A DNA stretch of 64,000 nt, from assembly GCA_002298145.1 (NCBI GenBank), contig DBMP01000016.1, positions 14,068 to 78,067 of the forward strand. The letters are read 5' to 3'. The position numbers were made by a program, and so were the translations under genes. The stretch's first letter is position 1. Each line of letters opens with the position of its first letter. Positions 16,180 to 24,901 of the stretch are shown one piece after another. This DNA comes from Spartobacteria bacterium UBA695 (GTDB lineage: Bacteria; Verrucomicrobiota; Verrucomicrobiia; Chthoniobacterales; Chthoniobacteraceae). Below the pieces are notes generated by a model. The model was not told the DNA's origin. It saw only the letters and a program-made list of their open reading frames with translations, and did not search any database.

Positions 16180-17163
16180 ATGCCTACAACCCAAACCAAC
16201 GAACCGGGCACCGTGATCTATGTCGATACGGCGGCATATCTTTCGCTGAAGCCCAAGCATATTAAAGACCGCCTTTCCATCGGGCTGACGGACCACTCCT
16301 ACAAGCCCCGGGTGGACGATCTGGAGAGCGACTGGGTGGCGCACGTTTCCGCGCCCGCCTTCAAGATTTTCCGCCAGCGGCGTGGCGGCGGTAAGGTCGA
16401 GTCGTTCTGCTCCGTCGGGACGGGCTCGGGGCTCGACGTGCTCTCGGCTGCGGAGGTCCTGGGCGTCGAGCGCGTGGGCCTGACCGACGTGCATCTCGAT
16501 GTCGTGGACGTGGCGGCCAAGAACATCGCACGCAATCTCAAGCCCGGCTACAAACTCGCCATCGAGGCGGGCTTTGGCGATCTGCTGGAGCCGCTGCGGA
16601 AATTCGGCTCGCGCTATACCGTCATCTACGAAAACCTTCCCAACGTGCCGCTGGCCGACCCGCAGGGGCTCGCCGTGGAGCGCACCAGCTCCACCTACGT
16701 CCCGCCCCGCGCAGAGACGCTGCCCGAGCTGGTGAAGCGCCAGATGCTCGATTTGCACTACCTGGCGCTCGTTCAGGCGCGGGATTTCCTGGCTCCTGGC
16801 GGGGCCTTGCTCTCGTGCATGGGCGCGCGCGTGCCGCTCTCGGTCTACCTTTCGCTGGGCGAGCTGGCGGGCTACCGCTCGTCGTTTCTGACGTATTCGT
16901 GGAAGGTCCAGGGCGACCCGGAAGAGGTCATTCGCGATCACGCGGGCAATCAGAAAAAAGGCTTTGGACCGTTTTATTTCTACCGCGCCGAAGTACTCAA
17001 AAAAGTTTTCGCGTCCGTCGATCTGGCGGAATCAGGCCAGCGCGCGCTGGAGATCGAGGCGGAGCTGTTGCCGCATCGGCTCGACTCCGAGACCGCCTAT
17101 GAGGCGTTCCGTGGTGGCGAGAAAATCGGGCACACCGTGGCCATGCTGCAATCGGAGTTATAG
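16180..17163 (+). CDS. Class I SAM-dependent methyltransferase, possibly S-methylating
   Basis: This 327-aa protein has motif I SVGTGSGLDVLSA (about residues 78-90), an acidic ribose-binding segment LTDVHLDVVD and a motif IV variant YENLPNVP in place of NPPY. The region LAPGGALLSCMGARVPL resembles by memory the layout of methionine S-methyltransferase (MMT/MmtN) catalytic domains, but I could not align it. It lies 5 bases after the MetY-like gene and 2 bases before the DMSP-lyase-like cupin. Making or consuming a sulfonium compound is an attractive inference. An unrelated small-molecule or protein methyltransferase is equally possible. Confidence 0.7.
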   Translation: MPTTQTNEPGTVIYVDTAAYLSLKPKHIKDRLSIGLTDHSYKPRVDDLESDWVAHVSAPAFKIFRQRRGGGKVESFCSVGTGSGLDVLSAAEVLGVERVGLTDVHLDVVDVAAKNIARNLKPGYKLAIEAGFGDLLEPLRKFGSRYTVIYENLPNVPLADPQGLAVERTSSTYVPPRAETLPELVKRQMLDLHYLALVQARDFLAPGGALLSCMGARVPLSVYLSLGELAGYRSSFLTYSWKVQGDPEEVIRDHAGNQKKGFGPFYFYRAEVLKKVFASVDLAESGQRALEIEAELLPHRLDSETAYEAFRGGEKIGHTVAMLQSEL

Positions 17164-17165
17164 CC

Positions 17166-17786
17166 ATGAGCGACTTGAATTTCATTCTCAAGCTCATCGA
17201 CGTTGCCAAGTCCCATTTGCAGCGCGGCAAGGCTCACCAGGGCGCGATCGGCGACGAAACCTCCCGCGTGCTGGGGCTCCTGCAAACGGTGCCGCCGCTG
17301 ACCGGGGTCTTTTCGCCCAATACGCATCCGCTGACGCGCCACCTGGAGGCGGCCTTTGGCGCGGCGAGCCCGGCAACGGCTGATCTGGTCGCGGCGATCC
17401 GCCCCGTGGCGTCTATCTTGCCCTGGACCTACGGCTACGAAAAACGCGACGACTTCCCCGGGCTGGAAAACGCCATGGGCTGGGCCGAGATCATCGGCCC
17501 GGAGGCGCCCTTTCGCAGCCAGAGCGTCTGCCTGGGCCTGACGTTGATCGGGCCGGAAACCTTGTATCCCGCTCACGCCCACCCGGCGGTGGAGCTTTAC
17601 TACGTGATTGCCGGGAACGCCCAGTGGACTGCGGCCGGGGTGACCCATACCAACCCGCCCGGGACCTTTATTCTCCACCCTTCCGAGGTCATTCATACCA
17701 TGAAGACCGGCGGAGAACCGCTGCTCGCGCTCTACACGTGGAGCGGCACGGACGTCAAGACTACCTCCTATTTTACCCATGAGTAA
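17166..17786 (+). CDS. DMSP-lyase-like cupin (DddL/DddQ superfamily)
   Basis: This 206-aa protein has a C-terminal cupin carrying the metal-binding pattern H137-x-H139-x3-E143-x-Y145 (YPAHAHPAVELYYVIAG) and H177 in HPSEVIHTMKTG, followed by LLALYTWSG. These match the two diagnostic motifs of the cupin DMSP lyases (DddL, DddQ, DddW, DddK type), and length is in range. Those enzymes cleave dimethylsulfoniopropionate to DMS and acrylate. Homologues with other substrates exist, so the substrate here may be a different sulfonium. It overlaps the next methyltransferase gene by 8 bases. Confidence 0.75.
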   Translation: MSDLNFILKLIDVAKSHLQRGKAHQGAIGDETSRVLGLLQTVPPLTGVFSPNTHPLTRHLEAAFGAASPATADLVAAIRPVASILPWTYGYEKRDDFPGLENAMGWAEIIGPEAPFRSQSVCLGLTLIGPETLYPAHAHPAVELYYVIAGNAQWTAAGVTHTNPPGTFILHPSEVIHTMKTGGEPLLALYTWSGTDVKTTSYFTHE

Positions 17787-18822
17787 CTACACCGAAAAAG
17801 AACGTCTCCTGCGTGTGCTCCACAAGGAATCCGTGGACCGTCCCCCGGTGATCTGCACGGGTGGCATGATGAATGCCGCCATCGTCGAGATCATGAAAAA
17901 AACCGGCCACACACTGCCGGAAGCCCATCTCGACGCCCAGCGCATGGCCGATCTGGCGCTCGACATCCACGAATACACCGGCTTTGAAAACATCGGCATC
18001 CCCTTCTGCATGACGGTGGAGGCGGAGCTGCTCGGCAGCCCGGTCGATCACGGTACGCTGGAGTGCGAGCCGAAGATCGCGAGCGAAATTTTCCCCTCGC
18101 TGACGCAGGTGGAATTTCGCGACATCGACCAGCTCGTTCACAGCGGCCGCATCAACGTCGTTGTGGACGCCGCGCATGAACTGGCGCGCCGCCGCCCCGA
18201 TGTGCCGATCGTTGCGAGCCTCACGGGCCCGGTGAGTACGGCGGCTTCCATCGTCGATCCGCTTACCTTTTACAAGGAACTGCGCAAGCACCCGGCGGAC
18301 GCTCATCGCGTGCTGGAGTACGTCACCGATTTGCTTGCCGCCTTTGCCGACCGGCTGCTCGATGGGCAGGGGGCCAGCGCGATTGCCATCGGCGATCCCT
18401 CGGCCACGGGCGAACTGCTCGGGCCGAAGATTTTCGAGGAATACGCGGTGCGCTACATCAACAAGCTTGCCGACCGCGTTCACGCCAAGGGCGCGCCGTT
18501 CATCGTACACATTTGCGGCGACGTCAAGCGCGTCAAGCCGCAGCTGGTTTCCATCCGGGCCGATGCGCTGAGCACCGACGCGATGATCAGCCTCCCGGCG
18601 CTCAAGGCCGAGTACCCGCACATCACCACCATGGGCAACCTGAGCACCTTTGCGCTCCAGTGGAACCAGGCGGAAAAAATCGCGAAGATGACCCGCAACC
18701 TCGTCGCCGACGGCATCGACATCATTTCGCCCGCGTGCGGCCTGAGCACTTCGACGCACTTGGAAAGCATTCAGGCCATGACCCGCACGGTTAAGGAAGC
18801 CGCCCCGGTTCCCCAGCCATGA
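17779..18822 (+). CDS. UroD-fold corrinoid methyltransferase (MtaA/CmuA-like)
   Basis: This 347-aa protein has zinc ligands H244-x-C246 (VHICGDVK) and C320 (SPACGLST). The N-terminal VDRPPVICTGG is shared with the enzyme at 28214-29263, so the two form a subgroup distinct from 13810-14841. It overlaps the cupin upstream and the activator downstream (18819), indicating tight coupling. It probably transfers methyl groups to or from the corrinoid protein at 20491-21156. The substrate is unknown. Confidence 0.85.
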   Translation: MSNYTEKERLLRVLHKESVDRPPVICTGGMMNAAIVEIMKKTGHTLPEAHLDAQRMADLALDIHEYTGFENIGIPFCMTVEAELLGSPVDHGTLECEPKIASEIFPSLTQVEFRDIDQLVHSGRINVVVDAAHELARRRPDVPIVASLTGPVSTAASIVDPLTFYKELRKHPADAHRVLEYVTDLLAAFADRLLDGQGASAIAIGDPSATGELLGPKIFEEYAVRYINKLADRVHAKGAPFIVHICGDVKRVKPQLVSIRADALSTDAMISLPALKAEYPHITTMGNLSTFALQWNQAEKIAKMTRNLVADGIDIISPACGLSTSTHLESIQAMTRTVKEAAPVPQP

Positions 18823-20483
18823 GCAAGGTTTCCTTTCCCAACCTGAAGCTGACGGTGGAACTGGAGGTCGGCGGTTCGCTGCGGGAAGCCCTGCGGCGGG
18901 CCGGGGCCGACGTCGAGTTTCCCTGCAACGGCGCGGGCACCTGCGGCAAATGCCGTGTTAAGCTTGCGAAGGGCCAGGAGGCCAAGGTCCACGAGAACGC
19001 TCACCGGTTCTTGAACGAAGAGGAGCGCAAGGCGGGCTACATCCTGGCGTGCCAGGCGACGGTCCTCGGCGACGTCACGGTGGAAACCGACGTCCCGGAT
19101 TCCGAGGGCGAAGGGCTGCGGATTCTCAGCGAGGGGAACTCCCTTGATGTGGAATTGAAGCCGTGGATTTCCAAGGAATTCGACGGCGCTTCGACGCACC
19201 TGCTCGCGGGGGCGGAGCGCATCGGCCTGGAGCACGGCGATACGACCGCGCACCAGTACGGCCTCGCGGTGGACATCGGCACCACCACGCTCGTCTCCAC
19301 GCTGCTCGACTTGAGGACCGGCAAAGAGCTGGCCACCTCATCGAGCCTCAACCCCCAGGCGCGCACCGCGCAGGATGTGCTCTCGCGCATCAAGCTCGGC
19401 TCGGAACCGGCGGGGCTGGCGAAGCTTCAGCGTGAGATTATCGACGAGCTCAGCCGCCATGCCGCCGACGTGGCGCAGCAGGCTGGGATCAAGCCCGAGC
19501 AGATCTACGAGGCGGTTTTCAGCGGTAATACCACGATGCTTTACCTGGCCATCGGGGCGAACCCAGTTTCGCTGGGGAAATACCCCTACACGCTCACTCG
19601 CGAGGGAGCCGAGCATGTGCCCGCGGCGGAGATCGGCTTTGCGATTTCGCCCGAGGGGCTCGTCTACCTGCCGCCGGTGATGTCGGCCTACGTCGGGGCG
19701 GATATTTCCTCCGGCATCCTTGCCTCGCGCTTGGCGGAGGAAAAAGGCGTGATCCTCTTTGTCGATATCGGTACTAACGGCGAAATGGTGCTGGCCCGCG
19801 ACGGCGTGTTGACGGCCACCTCCACGGCGGCCGGTCCCGCCTTTGAAGGGATGAACATCACCTGCGGCATGCGCGCCGGGCGGGGAGCCGTGGAGCGCGT
19901 GGCGCTTTCGGACGAGGGCATCGAGATCGCCACGATCCACGATGCCGAGCCGGTGGGCATCTGCGGCAGCGGGCTCCTCGACGTGGTGGGCGAGCTGGCG
20001 GCCCATGGCGGCGTGGATAAAAACGGACGCTTCCAATACAACGGCTCGTCGCCCGACAAACCATGGAAGGACCGCTGGGATTCTGTTGACGGCAAACCGG
20101 TTTTCCGGCTTTCCGGCCCGGTTTACCTTTCGCAGAAAGATGTGCGCCAGGTGCAGTTGGCCAAGGCGGCCATCCGCGCGGGCATTGAGCTGATGCTCAA
20201 GGAAAACGGCCTCACCCCCGCTGGGGTGGACCGCGTGCTCATCGCCGGGTCCTTCGGCTTCCACCTGCGCACGGAGAGCCTCATCAACCTCGGCCTGCTG
20301 CCCCGGGAGTTTGCGGGCCGCGTCGAGTTTGTTGGCAACACCTCGCGCACAGGCGCGCAGGCGCTGCTCTTAAATCATCCCCTTCGCGGCAAGCTCCACT
20401 GCGTCACTCGCGCGGTCAGTGTGCTGGAATTGGCCAAAGACCCCGCATTCGAAAAAATCTTCATCAAATCACTTCAATTTTAA
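18819..20483 (+). CDS. Reductive activator of corrinoid protein (RACo/DUF4445, ferredoxin-ASKHA)
   Basis: This 554-aa protein has an N-terminal [2Fe-2S] ferredoxin domain with C36, C42, C45 and C78 (CNGAGTCGKC ... ACQAT). A linker follows, then an ASKHA-type ATPase region from about residue 149 (AVDIGTTTLVSTLLDL), with FVDIGTNGEMVL and ICGSGLLDVVGELA further on. RACo proteins use ATP to drive reduction of inactive cob(II)amide to cob(I)amide on corrinoid proteins. The position between a methyltransferase and a corrinoid protein gene fits this exactly. It is the only activator in the window, so it may also serve the corrinoid protein at 30357. Confidence 0.92.
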   Translation: MSKVSFPNLKLTVELEVGGSLREALRRAGADVEFPCNGAGTCGKCRVKLAKGQEAKVHENAHRFLNEEERKAGYILACQATVLGDVTVETDVPDSEGEGLRILSEGNSLDVELKPWISKEFDGASTHLLAGAERIGLEHGDTTAHQYGLAVDIGTTTLVSTLLDLRTGKELATSSSLNPQARTAQDVLSRIKLGSEPAGLAKLQREIIDELSRHAADVAQQAGIKPEQIYEAVFSGNTTMLYLAIGANPVSLGKYPYTLTREGAEHVPAAEIGFAISPEGLVYLPPVMSAYVGADISSGILASRLAEEKGVILFVDIGTNGEMVLARDGVLTATSTAAGPAFEGMNITCGMRAGRGAVERVALSDEGIEIATIHDAEPVGICGSGLLDVVGELAAHGGVDKNGRFQYNGSSPDKPWKDRWDSVDGKPVFRLSGPVYLSQKDVRQVQLAKAAIRAGIELMLKENGLTPAGVDRVLIAGSFGFHLRTESLINLGLLPREFAGRVEFVGNTSRTGAQALLLNHPLRGKLHCVTRAVSVLELAKDPAFEKIFIKSLQF

Positions 20484-20490
20484 AACGACT

Positions 20491-21156
20491 ATGACTATCC
20501 AGGCAGAACAACTTCACGAACAACTCGCCACCGCTGTGGTGGAACTGGACGAGGATCGGACCAAGGAACTCGCGCACCAAGCGGTCGATTTCGGCCTTGA
20601 TGCGTGGCAGGCCGTGGAACTGGGCCTCGTGGCGGGCATGGACCGCGCCGGAAAACTCTTCGATCAGGAGGAATACTTCATCCCCGAGCTGCTGCTGGCC
20701 TCCGACGCCATGTATGCCGGGCTCGAAATCCTCCGCCCCCACATCCCCATCGACACCTCGGCGGAACGGAAAAGCAAGGTCGTCATCGGCGTCATCGAAG
20801 GCGACACGCACGACATCGGCAAGAACCTCGTGCGGATCATGCTCGACGTGGGCGGCTTCGAAGTGATCGATCTCGGCCGCGACGTGCCTCCGCAGACCTT
20901 CGTCGACAAGGCCAAGGAGATTGACGCGGACATCATCGCCATCGCCTCCCTCATGACGACCACCATGGACGGCATGGCCGAGGTGGTGCGCATCCTGGAG
21001 CGCGAAGGCATCCGCGAACGCGTCAAAGTCATCGTTGGCGGTGCGCCGGTCTCGCAGGGCTTCGCCACCAAGATCGGTGCGGACGGCTACGCCTCGCGGG
21101 CTCCCGCCGCCGTCGTTCTGGCCAAAAAACTGGTCTCCGAAAAAGCGGCCGCCTGA
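20491..21156 (+). CDS. Corrinoid (B12-binding) methyl-carrier protein
   Basis: This 221-aa protein of the MtaC/MtbC/MttC type has an N-terminal helical cap (residues 1-90) and a Rossmann-like B12 domain with D105-x-H107-x2-G110 (EGDTHDIGKNLV). The His is the usual lower ligand of cobalt. I chose the ATG at 20491 because it matches the family length; the frame extends upstream into the activator gene. It is the last gene of the operon, followed by a strong terminator at 21187-21228. It should shuttle methyl groups between the UroD-type enzymes. Confidence 0.94.
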   Translation: MTIQAEQLHEQLATAVVELDEDRTKELAHQAVDFGLDAWQAVELGLVAGMDRAGKLFDQEEYFIPELLLASDAMYAGLEILRPHIPIDTSAERKSKVVIGVIEGDTHDIGKNLVRIMLDVGGFEVIDLGRDVPPQTFVDKAKEIDADIIAIASLMTTTMDGMAEVVRILEREGIRERVKVIVGGAPVSQGFATKIGADGYASRAPAAVVLAKKLVSEKAAA

Positions 21157-21186
21157 TCCGCGGCTAATCGTTTCTCATAGCGCTGA

Positions 21187-21228
21187 AAAAAAAGCCCGTT
21201 CCTGTTTCAAGGAGCGGGCTTTTTATTT
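21187..21228. terminator. Bidirectional intrinsic terminator
   Basis: The stem GCCCGTTCC/GGAGCGGGC has an 8-base loop, flanked by A8 on one side and TTTTTATTTT on the other. It separates the convergent corrinoid operon and the lipoprotein gene. Confidence 0.88.
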
Positions 21229-21230
21229 TC

Positions 21231-21506
21231 CTACCAACGGCCGTAAGGCGGCGCCTGTTCCCAGTTCGCATTTTGGGATTCGTAGTAGAGCGGCGCGCCC
21301 GCGAGCCGATGAATGCCGTCGGGGCACTCCTGGCTCGTCACGGTGCTGTTGGTTCTCAACGGCGGGGGGCACGGTTCACAGTGCGTTTGAACTGTGGTGC
21401 ATTCCCGCACGGGCGGGCAGCATTGGCAGCCCGTGAGCAATGCCGCCGCGGCCAGGCTAAGGCAGCCGAGGGCCAGAGGCATCGCCATGTGTTTTGGAAT
21501 TTGCAT
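21231..21506 (-). CDS. Small cysteine-rich lipoprotein, hypothetical
   Basis: This 91-aa protein has a lipoprotein signal (LALGCLSLAAAALLTGC, lipobox LTGC) and a short mature part rich in Cys and Pro (CQCCPPVRECTT, then HCEPCPPPL), ending QAPPYGRW. I chose the start at MQIPKH (21506), close to the signal; the frame extends further without support. It is convergent with the corrinoid operon. I do not recognise a family; the cysteine pairs could bind metal or form disulfides. Confidence 0.6.
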   Translation of the reverse strand: MQIPKHMAMPLALGCLSLAAAALLTGCQCCPPVRECTTVQTHCEPCPPPLRTNSTVTSQECPDGIHRLAGAPLYYESQNANWEQAPPYGRW

Positions 21507-21663
21507 AGGTTCGATAACTAGGCGGCGGCCGGGGATTTGGTTGCAACGCCCTACTGCCACCACGAACTGGGTTTCGGATTGAAATCCCGGTATGGACTCG
21601 CTCCGCACGTAGGAAATTTATCGCACGGAGTCAAAAAAAGTCCAACGGACGGCAAAAAAAGAG

Positions 21664-21700
21664 TAGACGTATATATACCCACCTAGTAGATAGGTGTATA
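21664..21700 (+). promoter_or_regulatory. Promoter-operator of outer-membrane barrel gene (site b)
   Basis: TAGACGTATATATACCCACC leads into CACCTA-GTAGA-TAGGTG (21680-21696), a perfect 6-bp dyad, flanked further by TATA on both sides. TAGACG-N17-TAGATA could be -35/-10, with the dyad covering -10. It aligns base for base with site a. Confidence 0.7.
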
Positions 21701-21779
21701 CGCAAGACAGGGAGACCCCCTGATTGCAAAAAAATGGAGATTTGCGGGGCCCACGGCGTTTGCAAATGGCCGATAAGAA

Positions 21780-21791
21780 CCAGACCACTGG
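21780..21791 (+). promoter_or_regulatory. CCAG-N4-CTGG leader element, copy b
   Basis: AACCAGACCACTGGACT is a 4-bp dyad with ACCA between the arms. The same AACCAGAnnACTGGA core occurs at 31289-31300 and, on the minus strand, at 31161-31172. Confidence 0.5.
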
Positions 21792-21873
21792 ACTTGACAG
21801 GAACAACAAAACAAAACCTCAAGCAACCCATCAGACTACTGAAGGTTGTGTACTTCATCATCCTTAGTATTCA

Positions 21874-23313
21874 ATGAAATCTCTCCTTGCCTATCAGACG
21901 GGCTCCGCGCGGCGGGCCGCCATTACTGCCCTGGGAGCCGTCATAGCGCTTTCTTCGCCGATCCTCGCCATCGCGGGCGACGCGTCCAAAGCCACCGTGG
22001 AAACCACCTCCGTCATTTGGGAAAAGCCAGCGTGGCTGACCGATCTCTCGCTGCGTGTCGGCGAAAGCTATGACACCAACGTTTACCTCGCGGGCGTCGC
22101 GTGGCCGGAGGGCAATCTCGTCGCGCTGCGTAACAAATCCTCGTGGGTAACGACCATTACGCCGAAGATCGGGGTTGATCTGGCCAAGTTCCTCGACAAA
22201 GACAGCTTTGTTAAGAGCTTCACGCTCGGCTACAGCCCGGACATTCTCATTTTCCATGATGCTTCCGATGAATCCTACCAGGCTCACCGCATCACGACGG
22301 GCTTCAAGGGCAAGGCGGACAATGTCACCGTCACTCTCGACAACGCCTTGACGGTGATCAACGGCGACGATGACGGCCTGCGCTACCCGGGTGGGGCCAG
22401 CGCCTATGCCAACGGCACGATTCGCGAACGCCGCAGCCAGTGGCAGGACCGCTCCAAGCTTGCGGTGAAGGTCGACGTCAACGAATCCATCTTCGTTCGT
22501 CCGACGGTTTCGTTGCTCTACTACGATCTCGGCACCAATTTCTACAAAGCCTCCGGCAACTACTCCGGCTATACCAACTTCATTGATCGCTACGATGTCA
22601 ATGGCGGCGCTGATCTGGGCTACAACGTCAATAAAGACGTAGCCTTCACCCTGGGCTACCGCTATGGCCATCAGTATCAGCAGGCCTACCCGGACTATGC
22701 CTCCACGGGCGTGACTAGCCTTGGCCGCGACGCCACCAACGACTACCAGCGCGTGCTGGTGGGCGTGGAAGGCTCACCGCTCAAGTGGTTGAAGGTCGAG
22801 GCTCAGGTGGGCCCGCAGTTCACCACCTACACCGACAGCCGCCCCTACCGCGACACCGTGGCGAAGTATGGCCTGGTTGATGACAACGCGACGAGCGTCT
22901 TCGCGGAGGCTTCCGTGACGATCTCTCCGACCAAGAGCGACGCATTGGTTCTGAAGTACAAGCGTTGGAACTGGGTGGCCAGCACGGGCGTCAACGCCTA
23001 TGTTGACTCGACCTTTGATGCCAGCTTCCGGCACCAGCTTTCCAAGGACCTGCAATTGGCCGTGGGCGTGCGCGCCTCGAACTCGGACTACAACCCGTAC
23101 CAACTCCGCAGCGACTGGCTCTACACCACGTCCGTCGGTCTCAAGTACAACATTACCAAGAACCTCACCTGGGATCTAACCTACGCTTACGACCGCGCCG
23201 AGAACGGCCAGGTGCAGACGGCGAGCGCCTCGGGCGTCTGGTCCAATATTGACAACTCCACCCGTCAATTCGACCGGAGCATCGTTTCCTCCGGCGTGAC
23301 GTGGGCGTTCTAA
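21874..23313 (+). CDS. Outer-membrane beta-barrel protein (putative channel)
   Basis: This 479-aa protein has a signal peptide (residues 1 to about 35, ending PILAIAGDA). The mature part is full of alternating aromatic strands (LSLRVGESYDTNVYLAG, LGYRYGHQYQQAYPDYAS, VLKYKRWNWVAST) and ends SSGVTWAF with the terminal Phe typical of BAM substrates. There is no plug or TonB box. It shares the promoter-operator with the methyltransferase operon and the ABC importer, so it is a good candidate for outer-membrane entry of the regulon's substrate. That role is inference. Confidence 0.8.
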   Translation: MKSLLAYQTGSARRAAITALGAVIALSSPILAIAGDASKATVETTSVIWEKPAWLTDLSLRVGESYDTNVYLAGVAWPEGNLVALRNKSSWVTTITPKIGVDLAKFLDKDSFVKSFTLGYSPDILIFHDASDESYQAHRITTGFKGKADNVTVTLDNALTVINGDDDGLRYPGGASAYANGTIRERRSQWQDRSKLAVKVDVNESIFVRPTVSLLYYDLGTNFYKASGNYSGYTNFIDRYDVNGGADLGYNVNKDVAFTLGYRYGHQYQQAYPDYASTGVTSLGRDATNDYQRVLVGVEGSPLKWLKVEAQVGPQFTTYTDSRPYRDTVAKYGLVDDNATSVFAEASVTISPTKSDALVLKYKRWNWVASTGVNAYVDSTFDASFRHQLSKDLQLAVGVRASNSDYNPYQLRSDWLYTTSVGLKYNITKNLTWDLTYAYDRAENGQVQTASASGVWSNIDNSTRQFDRSIVSSGVTWAF

Positions 23314-23329
23314 ACTAAGGCAAGTCATC

Positions 23330-23497
23330 ATGAAAGTTCCCATCCACCTTTCGACGGAATTCGAAATGTGGATGGGGACTACCCTTTGGGCAGTTCGCAG
23401 CGCCTCTCCTCGCATGATGCGGGGAGAGGCGCTCAAATTTGCCCGCGGCGCGGGGAAAAGCGCCGATTCTCAACCACACCGGAGACGCTGGAGTTAA
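23330..23497 (+). CDS. Possible 55-codon leader ORF with Met-Met in a terminator-like loop
   Basis: An ATG at 23330 with AAGG upstream opens a 55-codon frame starting MKVPIHLSTEFEMWMG that ends before the cystathionine beta-synthase gene. It overlaps two strong hairpins (23339-23377 and 23399-23433). The loop of the second contains ATGATG, read in this frame as Met-Met. It could be an attenuator leader peptide for the Cys/Met genes, or chance. Expression is unproven. Confidence 0.25.
   Translation: MKVPIHLSTEFEMWMGTTLWAVRSASPRMMRGEALKFARGAGKSADSQPHRRRWS
23339..23377 (+). other. Hairpin 1 in leader of the Cys/Met operon
   Basis: The outer stem CCCATCCAC/GTGGATGGG and inner stem TTTCGA/TCGAAA surround a short loop. 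It lies between the outer-membrane gene and cystathionine beta-synthase. Confidence 0.6.
23399..23433 (+). terminator. Hairpin 2, terminator- or attenuator-like
   Basis: A perfect 11-bp stem AGCGCCTCTCC/GGAGAGGCGCT is followed by CAAATTT. It is strong, but the T-run is poor. It may end the outer-membrane transcript or act as an attenuator for the downstream Cys/Met genes. Confidence 0.5.
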
Positions 23498-23533
23498 TAC
23501 AAATACAAGGCATCCCCGGGAAAAAATATCCTT

Positions 23534-24901
23534 ATGGCAAAATACGATAATATCCTCCAAGCCGTCGGGCGCACGCCCCTCGTCAAACTCAACCGCATCG
23601 GAGCGGATCTGGCTTCCGACATTTACGTCAAAGTCGAGTACCTCAACCCGGGCGGCAGTTCCAAGGACCGCATCGGCGTGGAAATGGTGCGGGCAGCCGA
23701 GGAGGCTGGCATCCTCAAGCCGGGCGGAACCATCGTCGAGGCGACTGCGGGCAACACGGGCGTTGGATTGGCCCTGGTGGCCGCAGTGAAGGGGTACAAA
23801 TTGATCGTCGTCCTCCCGGACAAAATGAGCGGGGAAAAAATCGCCCTCCTGCGGGCCTACGGCGCGGAAGTCGTGATCACCGCGACCAATGTGCCGCCGG
23901 ATTCCCCCGAAAGCTACAACGGCGTGGCCGACCGGATCGCCCGCGAGATTCCCGGCGCCTTCCGCGCGGGCCAGTTCGTCAACCCGCGCAATCCGCAGGC
24001 CCACTACCTGACCACCGGCCCGGAAATCTGGGAGGATAGCGAGGGGAAAGTGGAGGTGTTCGTGGCCGGGATGGGCACGGGCGGAACGATTTCCGGCACC
24101 GCCCGCTACCTGAAGGAGAAGAACCCCAACATTACGGTCGTGGGCGCCGACCCTGAAGGCTCAATATTATCAGGTGATACACCACGGCCTTTCAAAGTGG
24201 AAGGCATCGGCGAGGATTTCATCCCGAAAACTTTTGATCGTCAGTTGGTGGACGAAATGGTCCGCATCAGCGACTACGAGTCGTTCAACACCGCCCGGCG
24301 GCTGACCCGCGAGGAAGGCATCTTCGTGGGCGGCTCCAGCGGCACGGCTCTCGCGGCGGCGTTGAAGTACGCGCAGCGCCTGGAGCGCCCGCGCAACATC
24401 GTGGTGCTGCTTCCCGACACCGGGCGCAACTACCTGAGCAAGATCTACTCGGACGACTGGATGCGTCAGAACGGCTTCTGGCAGACGCACGAGCAGCGTT
24501 CCGTGAAGGTCGGGCAGGTGATTGGCCACAAGAAGGAGTCCCCGGCCATTATCTCCGTGGGGCCCAAGGAGAAGCTCAAGGTGGCGGTGCAGCTCTTTAC
24601 GCAGCACAACATCTCGCAGCTTCCCGTGATCGAGGAGAACAACGTGATCGGGTCGCTTAACGAAGCCTCGATCATGAAGAGCCTGCACGACGGCGTGGAC
24701 CTCAATAACCAGGACATCGGCGTCGTCATGGGCAACCCGCTTCCCGTGCTCGACGAGAACACCGACATCGCCGAGGCCTATCGGCTGCTGTTGGGCGGTT
24801 CGCCCGCACTCGTCGTCACCCGGAACTGCGTTCCCCACGGCATCATCAGCCGCTTCGATATCATCAACGCCCTCATCAACAAAGACGAATATGGAATTTG
24901 A
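23534..24901 (+). CDS. Cystathionine beta-synthase (PLP domain plus CBS pair)
   Basis: This 455-aa protein has a fold-type II PLP domain (residues 1 to about 320) with the Schiff-base K44 in GGSSKDRIG, the phosphate loop GTGGTISGT and TAGNTG. A C-terminal CBS-domain pair follows (KVAVQLFTQHNISQLPVIEENNVIG and onward), the layout of cystathionine beta-synthase. The reaction is serine plus homocysteine to cystathionine; O-acetylserine sulfhydrylase activity is an alternative. It overlaps the cystathionine gamma-family gene by 11 bases, so together they form a reverse-transsulfuration pair linking Met to Cys. Confidence 0.9.
   Translation: MAKYDNILQAVGRTPLVKLNRIGADLASDIYVKVEYLNPGGSSKDRIGVEMVRAAEEAGILKPGGTIVEATAGNTGVGLALVAAVKGYKLIVVLPDKMSGEKIALLRAYGAEVVITATNVPPDSPESYNGVADRIAREIPGAFRAGQFVNPRNPQAHYLTTGPEIWEDSEGKVEVFVAGMGTGGTISGTARYLKEKNPNITVVGADPEGSILSGDTPRPFKVEGIGEDFIPKTFDRQLVDEMVRISDYESFNTARRLTREEGIFVGGSSGTALAAALKYAQRLERPRNIVVLLPDTGRNYLSKIYSDDWMRQNGFWQTHEQRSVKVGQVIGHKKESPAIISVGPKEKLKVAVQLFTQHNISQLPVIEENNVIGSLNEASIMKSLHDGVDLNNQDIGVVMGNPLPVLDENTDIAEAYRLLLGGSPALVVTRNCVPHGIISRFDIINALINKDEYGI

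Larger units (their letters stand above)
21507..21873. other. Intergenic regulatory region before the outer-membrane barrel
   Basis: No gene is seen. It holds the conserved promoter-operator (site b, 21664-21700) and a long leader with CCAG-ACCA-CTGG (21780-21791) and TCAG-ACTA-CTGA (about 21831-21842) dyads. The predicted 5' UTR is about 170 bases. Confidence 0.55.

Noticed and set aside
21655..21700. CRISPR or phage attachment repeat in the AT-rich TATATACC region
   Set aside because: Only single dyads are present, at promoter positions of functionally linked genes. There are no spacer arrays, integrase or tRNA gene nearby.
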